Assembly: GCA_963739355.1 (NCBI GenBank)
Contig: CAVUAD010000005.1
Span: 62,001-126,000, forward strand
Length of the DNA: 64,000 nucleotides
Origin: JAWVFM01 sp963739355
Lineage (GTDB): Bacteria > Actinomycetota > Thermoleophilia > Solirubrobacterales > 70-9
Direction: 5' to 3'
This document shows, piece after piece, positions 45,085 to 54,150 of this stretch. The translations under genes and the position numbers were made by a program. The notes below the pieces were generated by a model, which saw only the letters and a program-made list of their open reading frames with translations, searched no databases and had not been told where the DNA came from. Position 1 is the stretch's first letter. Each line of letters begins with the position of its first letter.

Positions 45085-46547
45085 GCGCCGGCGGGCCTGA
45101 CCCTCACGTTCACCGAGCCGGCGCCCCGGGAGCGCTTCAGGATCAGGTAGCGCGCATCGGGCTTCGACAGCACGAGTGCGCCCTTGACCTTGACCGTGTA
45201 GCCGCGGCGATAGTGGGAGCGCGGAACGTAGACCACCGTTGCGATCCCCGGCCGCAACCGCCGGCCCGACGGGGCCTTTGTGGAGTAGCGCAGCGTGAAG
45301 ACGCCGGTCTGCGGGTCGTAGGCGAAGTGCTTCGGCGTCCCGGCGACCGCCTGGGGGTAGGGGCGCTCGAGGGCCGCGAGCTTGTCGTGGAACACGTTCT
45401 GCCCCCGCGGCGGCTGCTTCGGGTTGTGGACGAGGGCCTGGGTGTCGCCGGGCCCGCTGGTGGTCGGGTCGTTGCAGCCGCAGTAGTGCCACCACTGCCA
45501 GGAGATCCGCGCGGCGTCCGCCCGGGTCACCATCCGTTCGATCGTCGGGACGTCGCTGGTGGCACCGAACTCAGACAGCAGGATCGGCACGTGCTTGGCG
45601 TTGACGTAGGTCTCGGCGTTGTCCACCGTCCGCTGCTCGAAGTTGCCGCAGGGCGGGTCCGCGGTTCCGGCCAGGCAGTAGTCGTGGAAGTTGAAGCCGA
45701 CGTTCGGATCGTTTGGCTTGGTCGTGTTGTAGGGGGTACCGGAGTTGGCGGTCACGACCGGCTCGTACCAGACGGTGTGCTTCTGGTCGACCTTGCGGAT
45801 GGCGGCGACCACCTTTCCCTCCAGGCTGGCGAGCGGCCCGTGCTCGAAGGCCGGACAGCCGGTGGTTGGGCTGAGGCACCCGGCGCGGTCGTTGCCCGGC
45901 CACGGCTCGTTGAGCGGGTCGTAGCCCATGACGTAGCGCCGGCTGCGGAAGCGCATGGCGACCTGCTTCCAGGCGGCGGCGTAGCGCTCCTGCAGGCCGA
46001 CGCCGCCGGGGCCGGGTGAGTCGTTCCAGAGGCTGTCCCAGGACGCGTTCTCGCCGGGGCTCGAGAAGTAGGTCCCTGGGAACCCGGTGAGCGGGTCGGT
46101 CGGCTGGCCCTGGTCGAGGACCGCCCAGTCCGGAAAGCCCTCCCCGGCGAACTTCTCGTTGTAGAGGTCCTGGTGGAAGTCGAGCAGGGTGAAGACGCCG
46201 TGCCGAGCGAGAACTCTCTGGGTCTTCTCGATCTTCCGCAGGTAGGCGCCGTCATACCGTCCCGGGTGCGGCTCGACGCCCGCGTAGATCAGGCCGAGGC
46301 GAATGGAGTCGAAGCCGTGACGCTCCAGGAAAGTGGCGTCGGGGCCGTTGAACCCCGCGGCGCTGGGCGCATACGGCGGGCGCTTGTAGACCATGTTCAC
46401 GCCGTGGAGGATCACGGCGCGCCCGCGGGCATCGGTGATCCAGTTGCCCCTGTCGCCGAGCGGGGCTCGCGGTCCCGGGATGGCCTGGGCGCAGGGCGCC
46501 GCAAGGGCGAGCGCCAGGGTCGCGATCGCGACGGCGCGGCGCGTCAC
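45078..46547 (-). CDS. Secreted GH5 glycoside hydrolase, endoglycoceramidase-like
   Basis: 489 residues, GTG start overlapping the stop of the LLM gene. Signal peptide (IATLALALAAPCAQA), then a TIM barrel: HGVNMVYKRPPY, GFDSIRLGLIYAGVEP, LLDFHQDLYNEKF, acid/base Glu in YDPLNEPWPG and nucleophile Glu in LLSEFGATSD. HGVNMVYKRPPY and DFHQD are characteristic of the endoglycoceramidase subgroup, which releases glycans from glycosphingolipids. A C-terminal beta-sandwich follows. The natural glycolipid is unknown. It overlaps the convergent UDG-like gene by 7 bases. Confidence 0.85.
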   Translation of the reverse strand: MTRRAVAIATLALALAAPCAQAIPGPRAPLGDRGNWITDARGRAVILHGVNMVYKRPPYAPSAAGFNGPDATFLERHGFDSIRLGLIYAGVEPHPGRYDGAYLRKIEKTQRVLARHGVFTLLDFHQDLYNEKFAGEGFPDWAVLDQGQPTDPLTGFPGTYFSSPGENASWDSLWNDSPGPGGVGLQERYAAAWKQVAMRFRSRRYVMGYDPLNEPWPGNDRAGCLSPTTGCPAFEHGPLASLEGKVVAAIRKVDQKHTVWYEPVVTANSGTPYNTTKPNDPNVGFNFHDYCLAGTADPPCGNFEQRTVDNAETYVNAKHVPILLSEFGATSDVPTIERMVTRADAARISWQWWHYCGCNDPTTSGPGDTQALVHNPKQPPRGQNVFHDKLAALERPYPQAVAGTPKHFAYDPQTGVFTLRYSTKAPSGRRLRPGIATVVYVPRSHYRRGYTVKVKGALVLSKPDARYLILKRSRGAGSVNVRVRPAGAQ

Positions 46548-47335
46548 GTGAGCTGCGGAGCCGCCGCCTCGGCCACCGCGCACATCGCCTCGGTCGAAGC
46601 GGACGCCAGGCCGCGCACGACGACGAGATCGAGCGCCGAGTACTGATCGAGCTCGGCCTTCGCGGCCGCGTGATCGGCGGCCGCGACGCCGACGGTCCCC
46701 TCGGGCTCCCCGAGGCGGTCGAAGTGGCTGCGATAGCCGTGGTGGAGGTCGCGGTAGAAGCTCTCCTCCTTGGCCAGACGCTCGGCCGCGTCGTCGCCGA
46801 CGGCGGTGCGAACGTAGCCCAGGATGGGCGGCGTCTCACGGTCGGCGCCCAGCGCTCCCGCCTCGACGTTCCCCCGCGCGTCCGCCGCGAACTCCGGCGT
46901 CATCCAGTTGAAGAACACGCCGTCGAACTCGGCCCCCCCAAGCGCGCACATCTTCGGTCCCATCGCTGCGAGCACGAGCCGGATGCCCCCGAGGGCCTTG
47001 CGCAGCTCGGGCAGCGCGCTGCGCATCCCGCTCAGCGGCTTCGTCGAGAACCCGGTGCCGACGCCCAGCCACAGCCGGTCGCGGTCGATGCCCAGCCGAT
47101 CGACGTGGCCCGCGATCTCGGCCGGGGTGTGGCGGTCGAGCGCCATCACCGCCACTCCGAGCTCCAGCTCGGGTGCCGCCTCGGCGAACACGGAGAGCGT
47201 CTCGAGCCCGAGGGCCCCCGGGTGGTCGTTGGACCACATCGAGCTGTAGCCCTGATCCGCGCAGCCGCGCGCCAGGGCGACCGCGACCTCCGCGTCGAGC
47301 CCGGCCGCCACGCCGAAGCCGCGCTTCTGGGTCAC
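46544..47335 (-). CDS. LLM-class (luciferase-like) F420- or flavin-dependent oxidoreductase
   Basis: 263 residues. N-terminus FGVAAGLDAEVAVALARGCA then DQGYSSMWSNDHPGALGLET, and LGVAVMALDRHTPAEIAGHV with LWLGVGTGF, typical of the bacterial luciferase barrel. Actinobacterial members mostly use coenzyme F420. GTG start at 47335 overlaps the stop of the RNA methyltransferase gene (GTGA), and the GH5 gene overlaps its own stop likewise, so all three form one translationally coupled run. Shorter than many LLM proteins. Substrate unknown. Confidence 0.8.
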   Translation of the reverse strand: MTQKRGFGVAAGLDAEVAVALARGCADQGYSSMWSNDHPGALGLETLSVFAEAAPELELGVAVMALDRHTPAEIAGHVDRLGIDRDRLWLGVGTGFSTKPLSGMRSALPELRKALGGIRLVLAAMGPKMCALGGAEFDGVFFNWMTPEFAADARGNVEAGALGADRETPPILGYVRTAVGDDAAERLAKEESFYRDLHHGYRSHFDRLGEPEGTVGVAAADHAAAKAELDQYSALDLVVVRGLASASTEAMCAVAEAAAPQLT

Positions 47336-48678
47336 CGCTCTCGCTCCAGCAGCGCCACGCACTCCACGTGCGGGGTCTGGGGGAACATGTCGACGGCGCG
47401 CACGCGCAGCAGCCTATAGCCGGCCTCCGCGAGCTGAGCCGCGTTCGGCGCCAGCGTCGTCGGGTTGCAGGACACGTAGACGATGCGCGGCGCGCCGCAC
47501 TCGACGACCCGGCGGACGATCTTCTTCGAGAGCCCCGCGCGAGGCGGGTCGACGACGACCAGATCCGGGCTTCCCGCCGTCTCCAGCAGCGGGCGCGCCG
47601 AGGTGCGGACGTCCCCCACGAGGAAGCTCGCGTTCTCGATCCCGTTCAGCGCCGCGTTGTGCTCGGCGTCGGCGACCGCGTCGGCAACGGCCTCGACCCC
47701 CCAGACCTCGCCCGCCATGGGTGCCAAGGTCAGCCCGATCGTCCCGATCCCGCAGAAGAGGTCGAAGACGCGCTCGGTGCCGTGCAGGCCGGCGTACTCG
47801 GTGGCGAGGGCGTACAGGCGCTCGGCCATCAGGGTATTCGTCTGCAGGAAGGCGGAGTGGGATACGCGCAGGCGCAGATCGCCGATGCGCTCCTCCACGT
47901 GCTCGGCGCCCAGCACCCCGGTGGGGCCGTCGGTCCCGCCGCTCGGCCCCTCGACCACGGTATGGAGGTCGACCGGGGGCTTCGGCAGCTCTCCCGGCGC
48001 CGTCACCAGGCGGGTCTGCACCTGGCCCGTCGCGACGCCGTCGCGAACCACCAGGTTCCGGAGGACGCCGGTTCCGGCACGCTCGTCGTAGGCCTCGAGG
48101 CGTGCGTTCTGGGCCCAGTCGGAGACCGCGTTGCGGGCACGGTTGTTGCGCTCCGAGGCGAGCCGGCAGTCGTCGACGTCGACGACCTCCGACCAGCTTC
48201 CGCGGCGGTGAAAGCCGAGCGCCAGCTCGCCGGCGTCGGTGCCGAACGAGTACTCGAGCTTGTTGCGGTAGCGCCACGGCTCGGAGGCGGGGAGGATCGG
48301 CTCGCGCTCGAAGCCCTCGAGGCCGCCGATCCGCTCGAGGGCCTCGCCGACCTGGCGCTCCTTCTCGGCGAGCTGGGCGTCGTAGGGGAGCACCTGCCAG
48401 GGAGCGCCCGGGCAGGGTTCGCCGCCGTGGACACAGACCGGCTCGATCCGCTCCGGGCCCGGGCTCAGGACCTCGACGCTGACGGCCTCAGCGAAGTCGC
48501 GCCGCGAGCGGCTGACGCGGGCGCGGACGAGATCCCCGGGGATCCCGCCGGCCACGAACACCACGTAGCCGTCCAGCCTCGCGACGCCCCGCCCGCCCTG
48601 GGCGAGCGAGGTGACCTCCAGCTCGAGCTCCTCGCCTCGAGCGGGGCGCTCGCGCCGCGTTCTGGTGGTCGCCTCCAC
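47332..48678 (-). CDS. Class I SAM RNA (uracil-5-)-methyltransferase, RumA/TrmA family
   Basis: 448 residues, GTG start. An N-terminal TRAM domain (EELELEVTSLAQGGRGVARL), the central RNA-binding domain, and a SAM domain with FDLFCGIGTIGLTLAP, VVVDPPRAGLSKKIV and the catalytic cysteine in YVSCNPTTLAPN. These enzymes make m5U in 23S rRNA or tRNA; which position cannot be told from sequence. The four-cysteine iron-sulfur motif of E. coli RumA is incomplete here (CVHGGEPCPG only). Confidence 0.9.
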   Translation of the reverse strand: MEATTRTRRERPARGEELELEVTSLAQGGRGVARLDGYVVFVAGGIPGDLVRARVSRSRRDFAEAVSVEVLSPGPERIEPVCVHGGEPCPGAPWQVLPYDAQLAEKERQVGEALERIGGLEGFEREPILPASEPWRYRNKLEYSFGTDAGELALGFHRRGSWSEVVDVDDCRLASERNNRARNAVSDWAQNARLEAYDERAGTGVLRNLVVRDGVATGQVQTRLVTAPGELPKPPVDLHTVVEGPSGGTDGPTGVLGAEHVEERIGDLRLRVSHSAFLQTNTLMAERLYALATEYAGLHGTERVFDLFCGIGTIGLTLAPMAGEVWGVEAVADAVADAEHNAALNGIENASFLVGDVRTSARPLLETAGSPDLVVVDPPRAGLSKKIVRRVVECGAPRIVYVSCNPTTLAPNAAQLAEAGYRLLRVRAVDMFPQTPHVECVALLERER

Positions 48679-48683
48679 GCCTC

Positions 48684-48689
48684 TATCGT
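48684..48689 (+). promoter_or_regulatory. -10-like TATCGT, leaderless peptidase start
   Basis: TATCGT ends 6 bases before the ATG at 48696, in the 17-base gap to the divergent RNA methyltransferase gene. No -35 is recognisable. Confidence 0.4.
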
Positions 48690-48695
48690 GGCAGG

Positions 48696-50162
48696 ATGTT
48701 CGACCTCGACCGGTACCGCAGTCGCGCCGAGAGCTTCCTGGAGGACGTCTCCCGGGAGCATTACCTCCACCTGGCCGGGCACAAGCCGGAGCTCGAGATC
48801 GACTCCATCTACTCGGCGTATTCCGACCTCTTCGAGCGCGTGGCTGTCGAGCAGCTGCGGGAGCTTCCCGGCGACGACGAGCGCGCCGCGCGCTACCTCC
48901 TGCACTTCGCCTTCGACGGGCTGCTCGGCCGTGAGTCGACGCAGCTGGAGGAGGAGCTCGCGCGCCTCGAGGCCTCGCTGGAGGTTCAGGCTGACGGCGG
49001 GCGAATCGGCTTCCGCCAGGTGGCCTCGAAGCTCGCGAACGAGCCCGACGCGGACCGCCGCGCCCGCCTGGAGCAGGCCCGCGACGAGCTTGCCGCGGAG
49101 AGGCTCGATCCGCTGCGCCGGGAGATGCTCGCCCGCGCGCATGCGACGTGCCGCGAGCTCGGCTGGCGTGGCTACGCCGACGCCTACGGCTCGCTGCGCG
49201 GCGTGGATCTCGAGGCGCTCGCCGCGAAGACCCAGGGCTTCCTGGACGCCACCGACCCGGGGTACGCCGCCACGCTCGACCCGGAGCTCGCGGCCGGCGG
49301 GCTGCTGCCGCTCGGGAGCCTCCGCCGCTCCGACCTGCCCCGCTTCTTCCGTGCCGAGCGCCTGGACGGCGGCTTCGACGGCGAGCGGATGCTTCCGGCG
49401 CTCCGCGAGACGCTGGCCGGGCTGGGCATCGATCTGGCCTCGCAGGACAACGTCACCGTCGACGCGGAGGTGCGGCCGACGAAGTCGCCGCGCGCGTTCT
49501 GCTCGACGCCGCGGGTCCCCGGCGAGATCTACCTCGTCGTCGCGCCGGTTGGCGGCCGCGACGACTTCGACGCGCTCTTCCACGAGGCGGGCCACACCGA
49601 GCACTACGCGCACGTCGATCCAGGGCTGGCGTTCGAGCATCGCCATCTCGGCGACAACGCGGTCACCGAGTCGTTCGCGTTCCTGGTCGAGCACCTCGTC
49701 TCCGACCCGGTCTGGCTCGGCGAGGTGCTCTGCGTGGCGGATCCGGCGGAGCCGGCCTCGCATGCCCGGGCGGTGAAGCTCGTGTTCCTGCGCAGATACG
49801 CGGCGAAGCTCGCCTACGAGCTCGAGCTCCACGGCGAGGCGCCGGACCTCAGCCGGATGCCCGCCCGCTACGCGGAGCTCCTCGGCGACGCGGTCCGGGT
49901 CGAGTGGCCCGCCGCGCCGTGGCTCTCCGATGTCGACGAGGGCTTCTACGTGGCGTGCTACCTGCGCGCCTGGGCGCTCGAGATGCACTGGCGCGACGCG
50001 CTGCGCGAGCGCTTCGGCGAGCGCTGGTACGCCAGCGAGGAGGCCGGCGCTTGGCTGCGGGGGCTATGGCGCCAGGGCCAGCGCCTCAGCGCGGAGGAGC
50101 TCCTGGAGGAGACGCTGGGCGAGGAGTTGAGCTTGGAGAAGCTCGTCGCCGAACTTACTTGA
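48696..50162 (+). CDS. HEXXH zinc metallopeptidase, M3-like
   Basis: 488 residues, cytoplasmic. The zinc site is FHEAGHTEHYAHV (His296, Glu297, His300) with the third ligand probably Glu325 in NAVTESFAFLVEHL, the gluzincin arrangement of oligoendopeptidase F and related M3 enzymes. The mostly helical N-terminal half would cap the active site. It is shorter than typical M3 enzymes (~600-680 residues). Probably degrades short peptides. It overlaps the convergent gene by 8 bases. Confidence 0.75.
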   Translation: MFDLDRYRSRAESFLEDVSREHYLHLAGHKPELEIDSIYSAYSDLFERVAVEQLRELPGDDERAARYLLHFAFDGLLGRESTQLEEELARLEASLEVQADGGRIGFRQVASKLANEPDADRRARLEQARDELAAERLDPLRREMLARAHATCRELGWRGYADAYGSLRGVDLEALAAKTQGFLDATDPGYAATLDPELAAGGLLPLGSLRRSDLPRFFRAERLDGGFDGERMLPALRETLAGLGIDLASQDNVTVDAEVRPTKSPRAFCSTPRVPGEIYLVVAPVGGRDDFDALFHEAGHTEHYAHVDPGLAFEHRHLGDNAVTESFAFLVEHLVSDPVWLGEVLCVADPAEPASHARAVKLVFLRRYAAKLAYELELHGEAPDLSRMPARYAELLGDAVRVEWPAAPWLSDVDEGFYVACYLRAWALEMHWRDALRERFGERWYASEEAGAWLRGLWRQGQRLSAEELLEETLGEELSLEKLVAELT

Positions 50163-50733
50163 GCAGCTTCTCCACCTCGTCGAGAACGCTCTTCCGGGCC
50201 TTGCCGTTCTTCTCCTGGGTGCGGACCTTGCGGAGGGTCGGCTTGTCGAGGTCGCGCAGGCGCTTCTTGACCTGAGTCGCGGTGAGGGTCTCGTAGCCGG
50301 TGATCGGCGCGCCGCCGATTCCGGCGCGGCGGCGAATCCGGTCGGCCTGCGCGAGCGGCCTGTCGGCTGCGTCGCGCGCGGCGCGTCCGGCCCGATCGGC
50401 GACCTTCTCGACCTGCCGCCGGGCGGGCGCGGTCCGCGTCTCGACGTCCTTGCGGGCCTGGTCGAGGAGCCTCTCGAGGTCCTTCAGCAGGTCGTCCGTG
50501 TACTTACGGCTGCGGTCGACGAGGCTCGAGACGAGCTCGTTCGCGTCCTTGCGGGTCATGCGCCCGCGCTTCACGGCGTCGTCCACGACCTCCTGGACGC
50601 GGTCGCGAGAAAGCGTGACGCTGCGGTCGAGCGCGTCGCGGAATGCCTGGACGCTCTTGTCGGACCGACTGGCGCCAGCCCGCGTGCTGCTCGACGTGCG
50701 GGACTTGGAGCTCTTCTTGGCTGCCTTGGCCAT
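50155..50733 (-). CDS. Basic helical protein, phasin-like, with C-terminal domain of unknown function
   Basis: 192 residues. AGGAGG precedes the ATG at 50733. A lysine/serine-rich N-terminus (MAKAAKKSSKSRTSSS) leads into a long amphipathic helix (GRMTRKDANELVSSLVDRSR then KYTDDLLKDLERLLDQARKD), as in actinobacterial phasin-like or membrane-curvature proteins. The C-terminal LTATQVKKRLRDLDKPTLRK resembles a small helical domain common in these proteins. DNA binding via the basic tail is an alternative. No function is established. Confidence 0.65.
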   Translation of the reverse strand: MAKAAKKSSKSRTSSSTRAGASRSDKSVQAFRDALDRSVTLSRDRVQEVVDDAVKRGRMTRKDANELVSSLVDRSRKYTDDLLKDLERLLDQARKDVETRTAPARRQVEKVADRAGRAARDAADRPLAQADRIRRRAGIGGAPITGYETLTATQVKKRLRDLDKPTLRKVRTQEKNGKARKSVLDEVEKLLK

Positions 50734-50841
50734 CAGGTTTCCTCCTGCTTTTTGGGACGCGGATCGGACCTTGGCCAACCGTATCGTCTGCTCGCGGCCA
50801 ACGCGAGCCGTTGCCGTGGGTGCACGCCTGATCGCACCGGC

Positions 50842-51657
50842 TCAATCCCCGGCCGGCTCGAATGTCGCGTCGAGGATCTCGTGGTCGGAGAGCCGGATCG
50901 CCCGATCGGCCTCGGCGAGCTCTCGAGCCGCCGGAGGCTGGCGCCGAGGCGCCAGCAGGACGCCGAGGCCACGCACGAGGATGTGGTCGATGACGTCCGG
51001 TGCCGTGGGCGCGCGCAGCCCGTGGCGCTCGGCGAGCTCGGCGAACAGGCTCGTCGAGGCGGGGCGGAGATTGAGGTCGCCGCCGAAGATCAGCGGCGCC
51101 TCGCCGGCGAACGCCACGGCGGCGTCCGCCGCGACGCGGATGTCGGACTCGGGGTCGTTCTCAGAGGTGCTCGCGTGGAGGTTGGCGACGCAGAGCCCGG
51201 ACTCGAGGCGGGTGAGCGCCATGGCCCTGCGCTCCGGGCGGCGGGTGAGGATGACGCCCCGTCGCTCGGCGATCTCTCCGCCACGCGCCAGAGTCAGGTT
51301 GGAGCCACCGTCCCACGAGGCGATGAGGTCGGGGTTGAGGCGGCCAAGGCGGTCGGTCACGGGCAGCAGCCAGTTCCGAGCGGTCAGTACGCGGTGCGAT
51401 TGGGCTCGCGCCGCCGCCGCGAGCCCGGCCGCGAAGCGCGGCGGGCACTCCTGGAGCAGGGCGATGTCCCACTCTCGCGCCGCGAGGACCCGCGCGAACT
51501 CGGGCTCGAGGTCGCGATTGACCTGGAGGTGCGTCGCGTTTCGCTCAGTCGTTCGCAGGAGGCGGGAGCGCCAGGTGAACAGCGCTGGGTCGGGCGGGAA
51601 GTCACGCCCGTGAAAGAGGTTCCAGGAGACGACGCGAATCGGCACGCGGCGTATCAT
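50842..51657 (-). CDS. Endonuclease/exonuclease/phosphatase-family hydrolase, cytoplasmic
   Basis: About 271 residues. EEP motifs: VVSWNLFHGRD, DIALLQECPPRF (metal glutamate), VANLHAST, LIFGGDLNLRP and the terminal RLSDHEILDATF. No signal peptide, unlike the paralog at 37006. Likely metal-dependent phosphodiesterase, nuclease or phosphatase. The start is unclear: ATG 51657 or GTG 51645. Divergent from argF, with only 12-24 bases between starts. Confidence 0.75.
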   Translation of the reverse strand: MIRRVPIRVVSWNLFHGRDFPPDPALFTWRSRLLRTTERNATHLQVNRDLEPEFARVLAAREWDIALLQECPPRFAAGLAAAARAQSHRVLTARNWLLPVTDRLGRLNPDLIASWDGGSNLTLARGGEIAERRGVILTRRPERRAMALTRLESGLCVANLHASTSENDPESDIRVAADAAVAFAGEAPLIFGGDLNLRPASTSLFAELAERHGLRAPTAPDVIDHILVRGLGVLLAPRRQPPAARELAEADRAIRLSDHEILDATFEPAGD

Positions 51658-51669
51658 GCCCCGCTTCTC

Positions 51670-52551
51670 TTGACCCGTCACTTCATCACCGGCGAGGAGC
51701 TCGAACGCTCGGAGCTCGAGCGGCTGCTCGACCGAGCCGGGGCGCTGAAGACCGGCCGCGAGACGGGGGAGGGCTCCGACGCGCTCGAGCGCAGGACGGT
51801 TGCGCTCTTCTTCGAGAAGCCCTCAACGCGCACCCGGGTGTCCTTCCAGGTCGGCGTCGCGGAGCTCGGCGGCCATCCGCTGCCGCTGCGCGCCGACGAG
51901 CTTCAGCTCGGCCGCGGCGAGTCAATCGCCGACACGGCGCGCATCCTGTCCGGATACCTCCACGGGGTCGTCATCCGGTCCGGTTCGCAGGAGACGGTGG
52001 AGGGCCTGGCGTCGGGGGCGAGCATTCCCGTCATCAACGCGCTGACCCCGCTCCATCATCCGTGCCAGGCGCTGGCGGACCTCCAGACGCTGCGCGAGCG
52101 ATTCGGCCAGCTGGACGGGCTGCGGGTTGCCTACGTCGGCGACGGCAACAACGTCGCCCGCTCGCTCGCGCTGATCGGCGGCAGGCTCGGCGTGGAGGTG
52201 GTGGTCGGCGCGCCCGACGGATACCGGCTGGAGGACGGCGTCGCCACGCGCCAGACGGCCGATCCACTGGATGCGGTGTCAGGGGCGCACGCCGTCTACA
52301 CCGACGTCTGGGTGAGCATGGGGGACGAGGCGCAGGCCGCCGAGCGCCGCGCGGCGCTGGGGCCCTACCAGGTGAACGAGGAGCTCCTGGCCGGCGCGCG
52401 CAAGGACGCGATCGTCCTCCACTGCCTGCCGGCCCACCCCGGCGAGGAGATCTCGGAGGGCGCCCTCTACGGCGGCCGGTCCGCCGTCTGGGACCAGGCG
52501 GAGAACCGCCTCCACGCCCAGAAGGCGCTGCTCGAGCTGCTGGTCGGCTGA
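51670..52551 (+). CDS. argF: Ornithine carbamoyltransferase
   Basis: 293 residues, TTG start (LTRHFITGEELERSELERLL). Carbamoyl-phosphate motif EKPSTRTRVSFQVG, ornithine/carbamoyl site HPCQALADL, and the ornithine-specific HCLPAHPGEE. It makes citrulline in arginine synthesis. No other arg gene lies in the window, which is unusual because argF is normally in an arg cluster. No ATG or GTG is in range; a weak -10-like TATCAT (51652-51657) precedes it. Confidence 0.93.
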   Translation: MTRHFITGEELERSELERLLDRAGALKTGRETGEGSDALERRTVALFFEKPSTRTRVSFQVGVAELGGHPLPLRADELQLGRGESIADTARILSGYLHGVVIRSGSQETVEGLASGASIPVINALTPLHHPCQALADLQTLRERFGQLDGLRVAYVGDGNNVARSLALIGGRLGVEVVVGAPDGYRLEDGVATRQTADPLDAVSGAHAVYTDVWVSMGDEAQAAERRAALGPYQVNEELLAGARKDAIVLHCLPAHPGEEISEGALYGGRSAVWDQAENRLHAQKALLELLVG

Positions 52552-52637
52552 GTGGTTCGAATCGCGGCGTAGACGAGCCGTCTTAGATTGGCCATGGGGC
52601 CATAGCGGTCGCGGAAGGCCCCGGGCAGTCTCGAGGG

Positions 52638-54098
52638 ATGCAGCGCCTTTCCGCCCTCGACTCCTCCTTCCTGCGGGTCGAGACGCCGAGCGCTCACATG
52701 CATGTGGGCTGGCTTTCGGATCTTGCCCTGGCGCCCGAGGCGAACCGGCTTGACGGCGAAGATCTGGCCCGCCGCGTTGAGGCACGGCTTCATCTGGCGC
52801 CGCGGTTTCGGCAGCGCGTCGCACATCCGCCGGTGGGAGAAGCCGTTTGGGTCGACGACGACGGCTTCCGGGTCGAGCGGCACATCGAGATCCTCGACCG
52901 GCGGCTCGCCGGCCCGGCGGAGGTCCGCCGGCTCTGCGGCGAGTTTCTATCCGAGCAGCTGGACCGCTCGCGGCCACTCTGGCGGATTCTGATCGTCCCG
53001 AGCGCGGGGGAGAGTGGCGCGGCGGTGATGGGAAAGGTTCACCACGCGATGGTCGACGGCATCGCCGCGGTCGAGCTCGGGATGCTGCTGTTCGATTTCG
53101 AGGCGAACGCAGCCGCGCCCGAGACCGTCGCCTGGCATGCGGACGCCTCGGGCTCGCTGCGCCTGGCGGTGGACTCCGCGGCCGAATCGGCGCTTGACCA
53201 GTTCCGAGCCGCGCGTCGCGTCGCGTCGCTGGGCCTCGCCCCGCGACAGACGGCGCGCATGGCAGACACCATGCGCCGGGCGGCGATGTCGATCGCCGAG
53301 GACGCCTTCCGACCGGCGCCGTCCTCCTACCTCAACGTCCCGATCTCGGGCGCGAGAACGCTCGTGACCCAGCGCGTCGCGTTTGCACGCCTTGAACGGC
53401 TGAAGCGCGGGCTTGGCGCCGGTGAGGGTGCCGTGAAGCTCAACGACGTGCTTCTGGCCATCGCGGCCGGCGCCCTCCGCCGGTTCGCAGCGGCGGTCGA
53501 CGAGCCGCCGAGCCCCGTGCGGGTCATGGTCCCGGTGAGCGTCCGAGCGTCGGAGGATCCCACGGCCGACGGCAACCACATCACGTTCGCGTTCGTTGAC
53601 CTGCCCGTGAGCGAGCCCGAACCGATGCGCCGAGTGGCGCTCATCCGCGGCGCGACGTCGGAGCTGAAGGAGTCGGGACGGATCGCGGGGAGCGAGGTGC
53701 TCCTCAGGGGACTCGACGCATTGCCAGGCTTCATGAAGGAGCGCGCGGCTCGACTTGCCGCAAGTCCGCGGATGTACAACCTGACCATCTCGAACGTGCC
53801 CGGCCCGCGGATGCCGCTGTACGCGGCCGGCGCCGAGGTGAGGTCGATCTACCCGGTGATCCCGATCGCCGACGGACACGCGCTCTCGATCGGGGTGCTG
53901 AGCTACGCGGGGGGCGTGCACTTTGCCGCTTACGCCGACCCGGCCGCCCTGCCGGAGGCGGGTGATCTCGCGGCGCTGTTTCGGACCTCTGTGCAGGAGC
54001 TCGAAGCGGCGGTCCGCGGCACCCGCCACCGATCGTCGCCCCACCATCCGGTCCGGCGCAGGGCGCACTCGGGCTCCGCGACCCATTCACCCGACTAG
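52638..54098 (+). CDS. Wax ester synthase/diacylglycerol acyltransferase (WS/DGAT)
   Basis: 486 residues. The N-terminus MQRLSALDSSFLRVETPSAH and catalytic HHAMVDG (GKVHHAMVDGIAAVEL) are diagnostic, as are the PLWR segment and the later LTISNVPGPRMPLY. It esterifies fatty acyl-CoA with diacylglycerol or long-chain alcohols to form storage lipid. GAGGG precedes the ATG. The phasin-like protein 2 kb away might coat such lipid bodies; that link is inference. Confidence 0.92.
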   Translation: MQRLSALDSSFLRVETPSAHMHVGWLSDLALAPEANRLDGEDLARRVEARLHLAPRFRQRVAHPPVGEAVWVDDDGFRVERHIEILDRRLAGPAEVRRLCGEFLSEQLDRSRPLWRILIVPSAGESGAAVMGKVHHAMVDGIAAVELGMLLFDFEANAAAPETVAWHADASGSLRLAVDSAAESALDQFRAARRVASLGLAPRQTARMADTMRRAAMSIAEDAFRPAPSSYLNVPISGARTLVTQRVAFARLERLKRGLGAGEGAVKLNDVLLAIAAGALRRFAAAVDEPPSPVRVMVPVSVRASEDPTADGNHITFAFVDLPVSEPEPMRRVALIRGATSELKESGRIAGSEVLLRGLDALPGFMKERAARLAASPRMYNLTISNVPGPRMPLYAAGAEVRSIYPVIPIADGHALSIGVLSYAGGVHFAAYADPAALPEAGDLAALFRTSVQELEAAVRGTRHRSSPHHPVRRRAHSGSATHSPD

Positions 54099-54150
54099 AC
54101 CGGCTGGTGACGACGCGGTCAAGTCCCGCGCGGCGACAACGCCAAGATCC

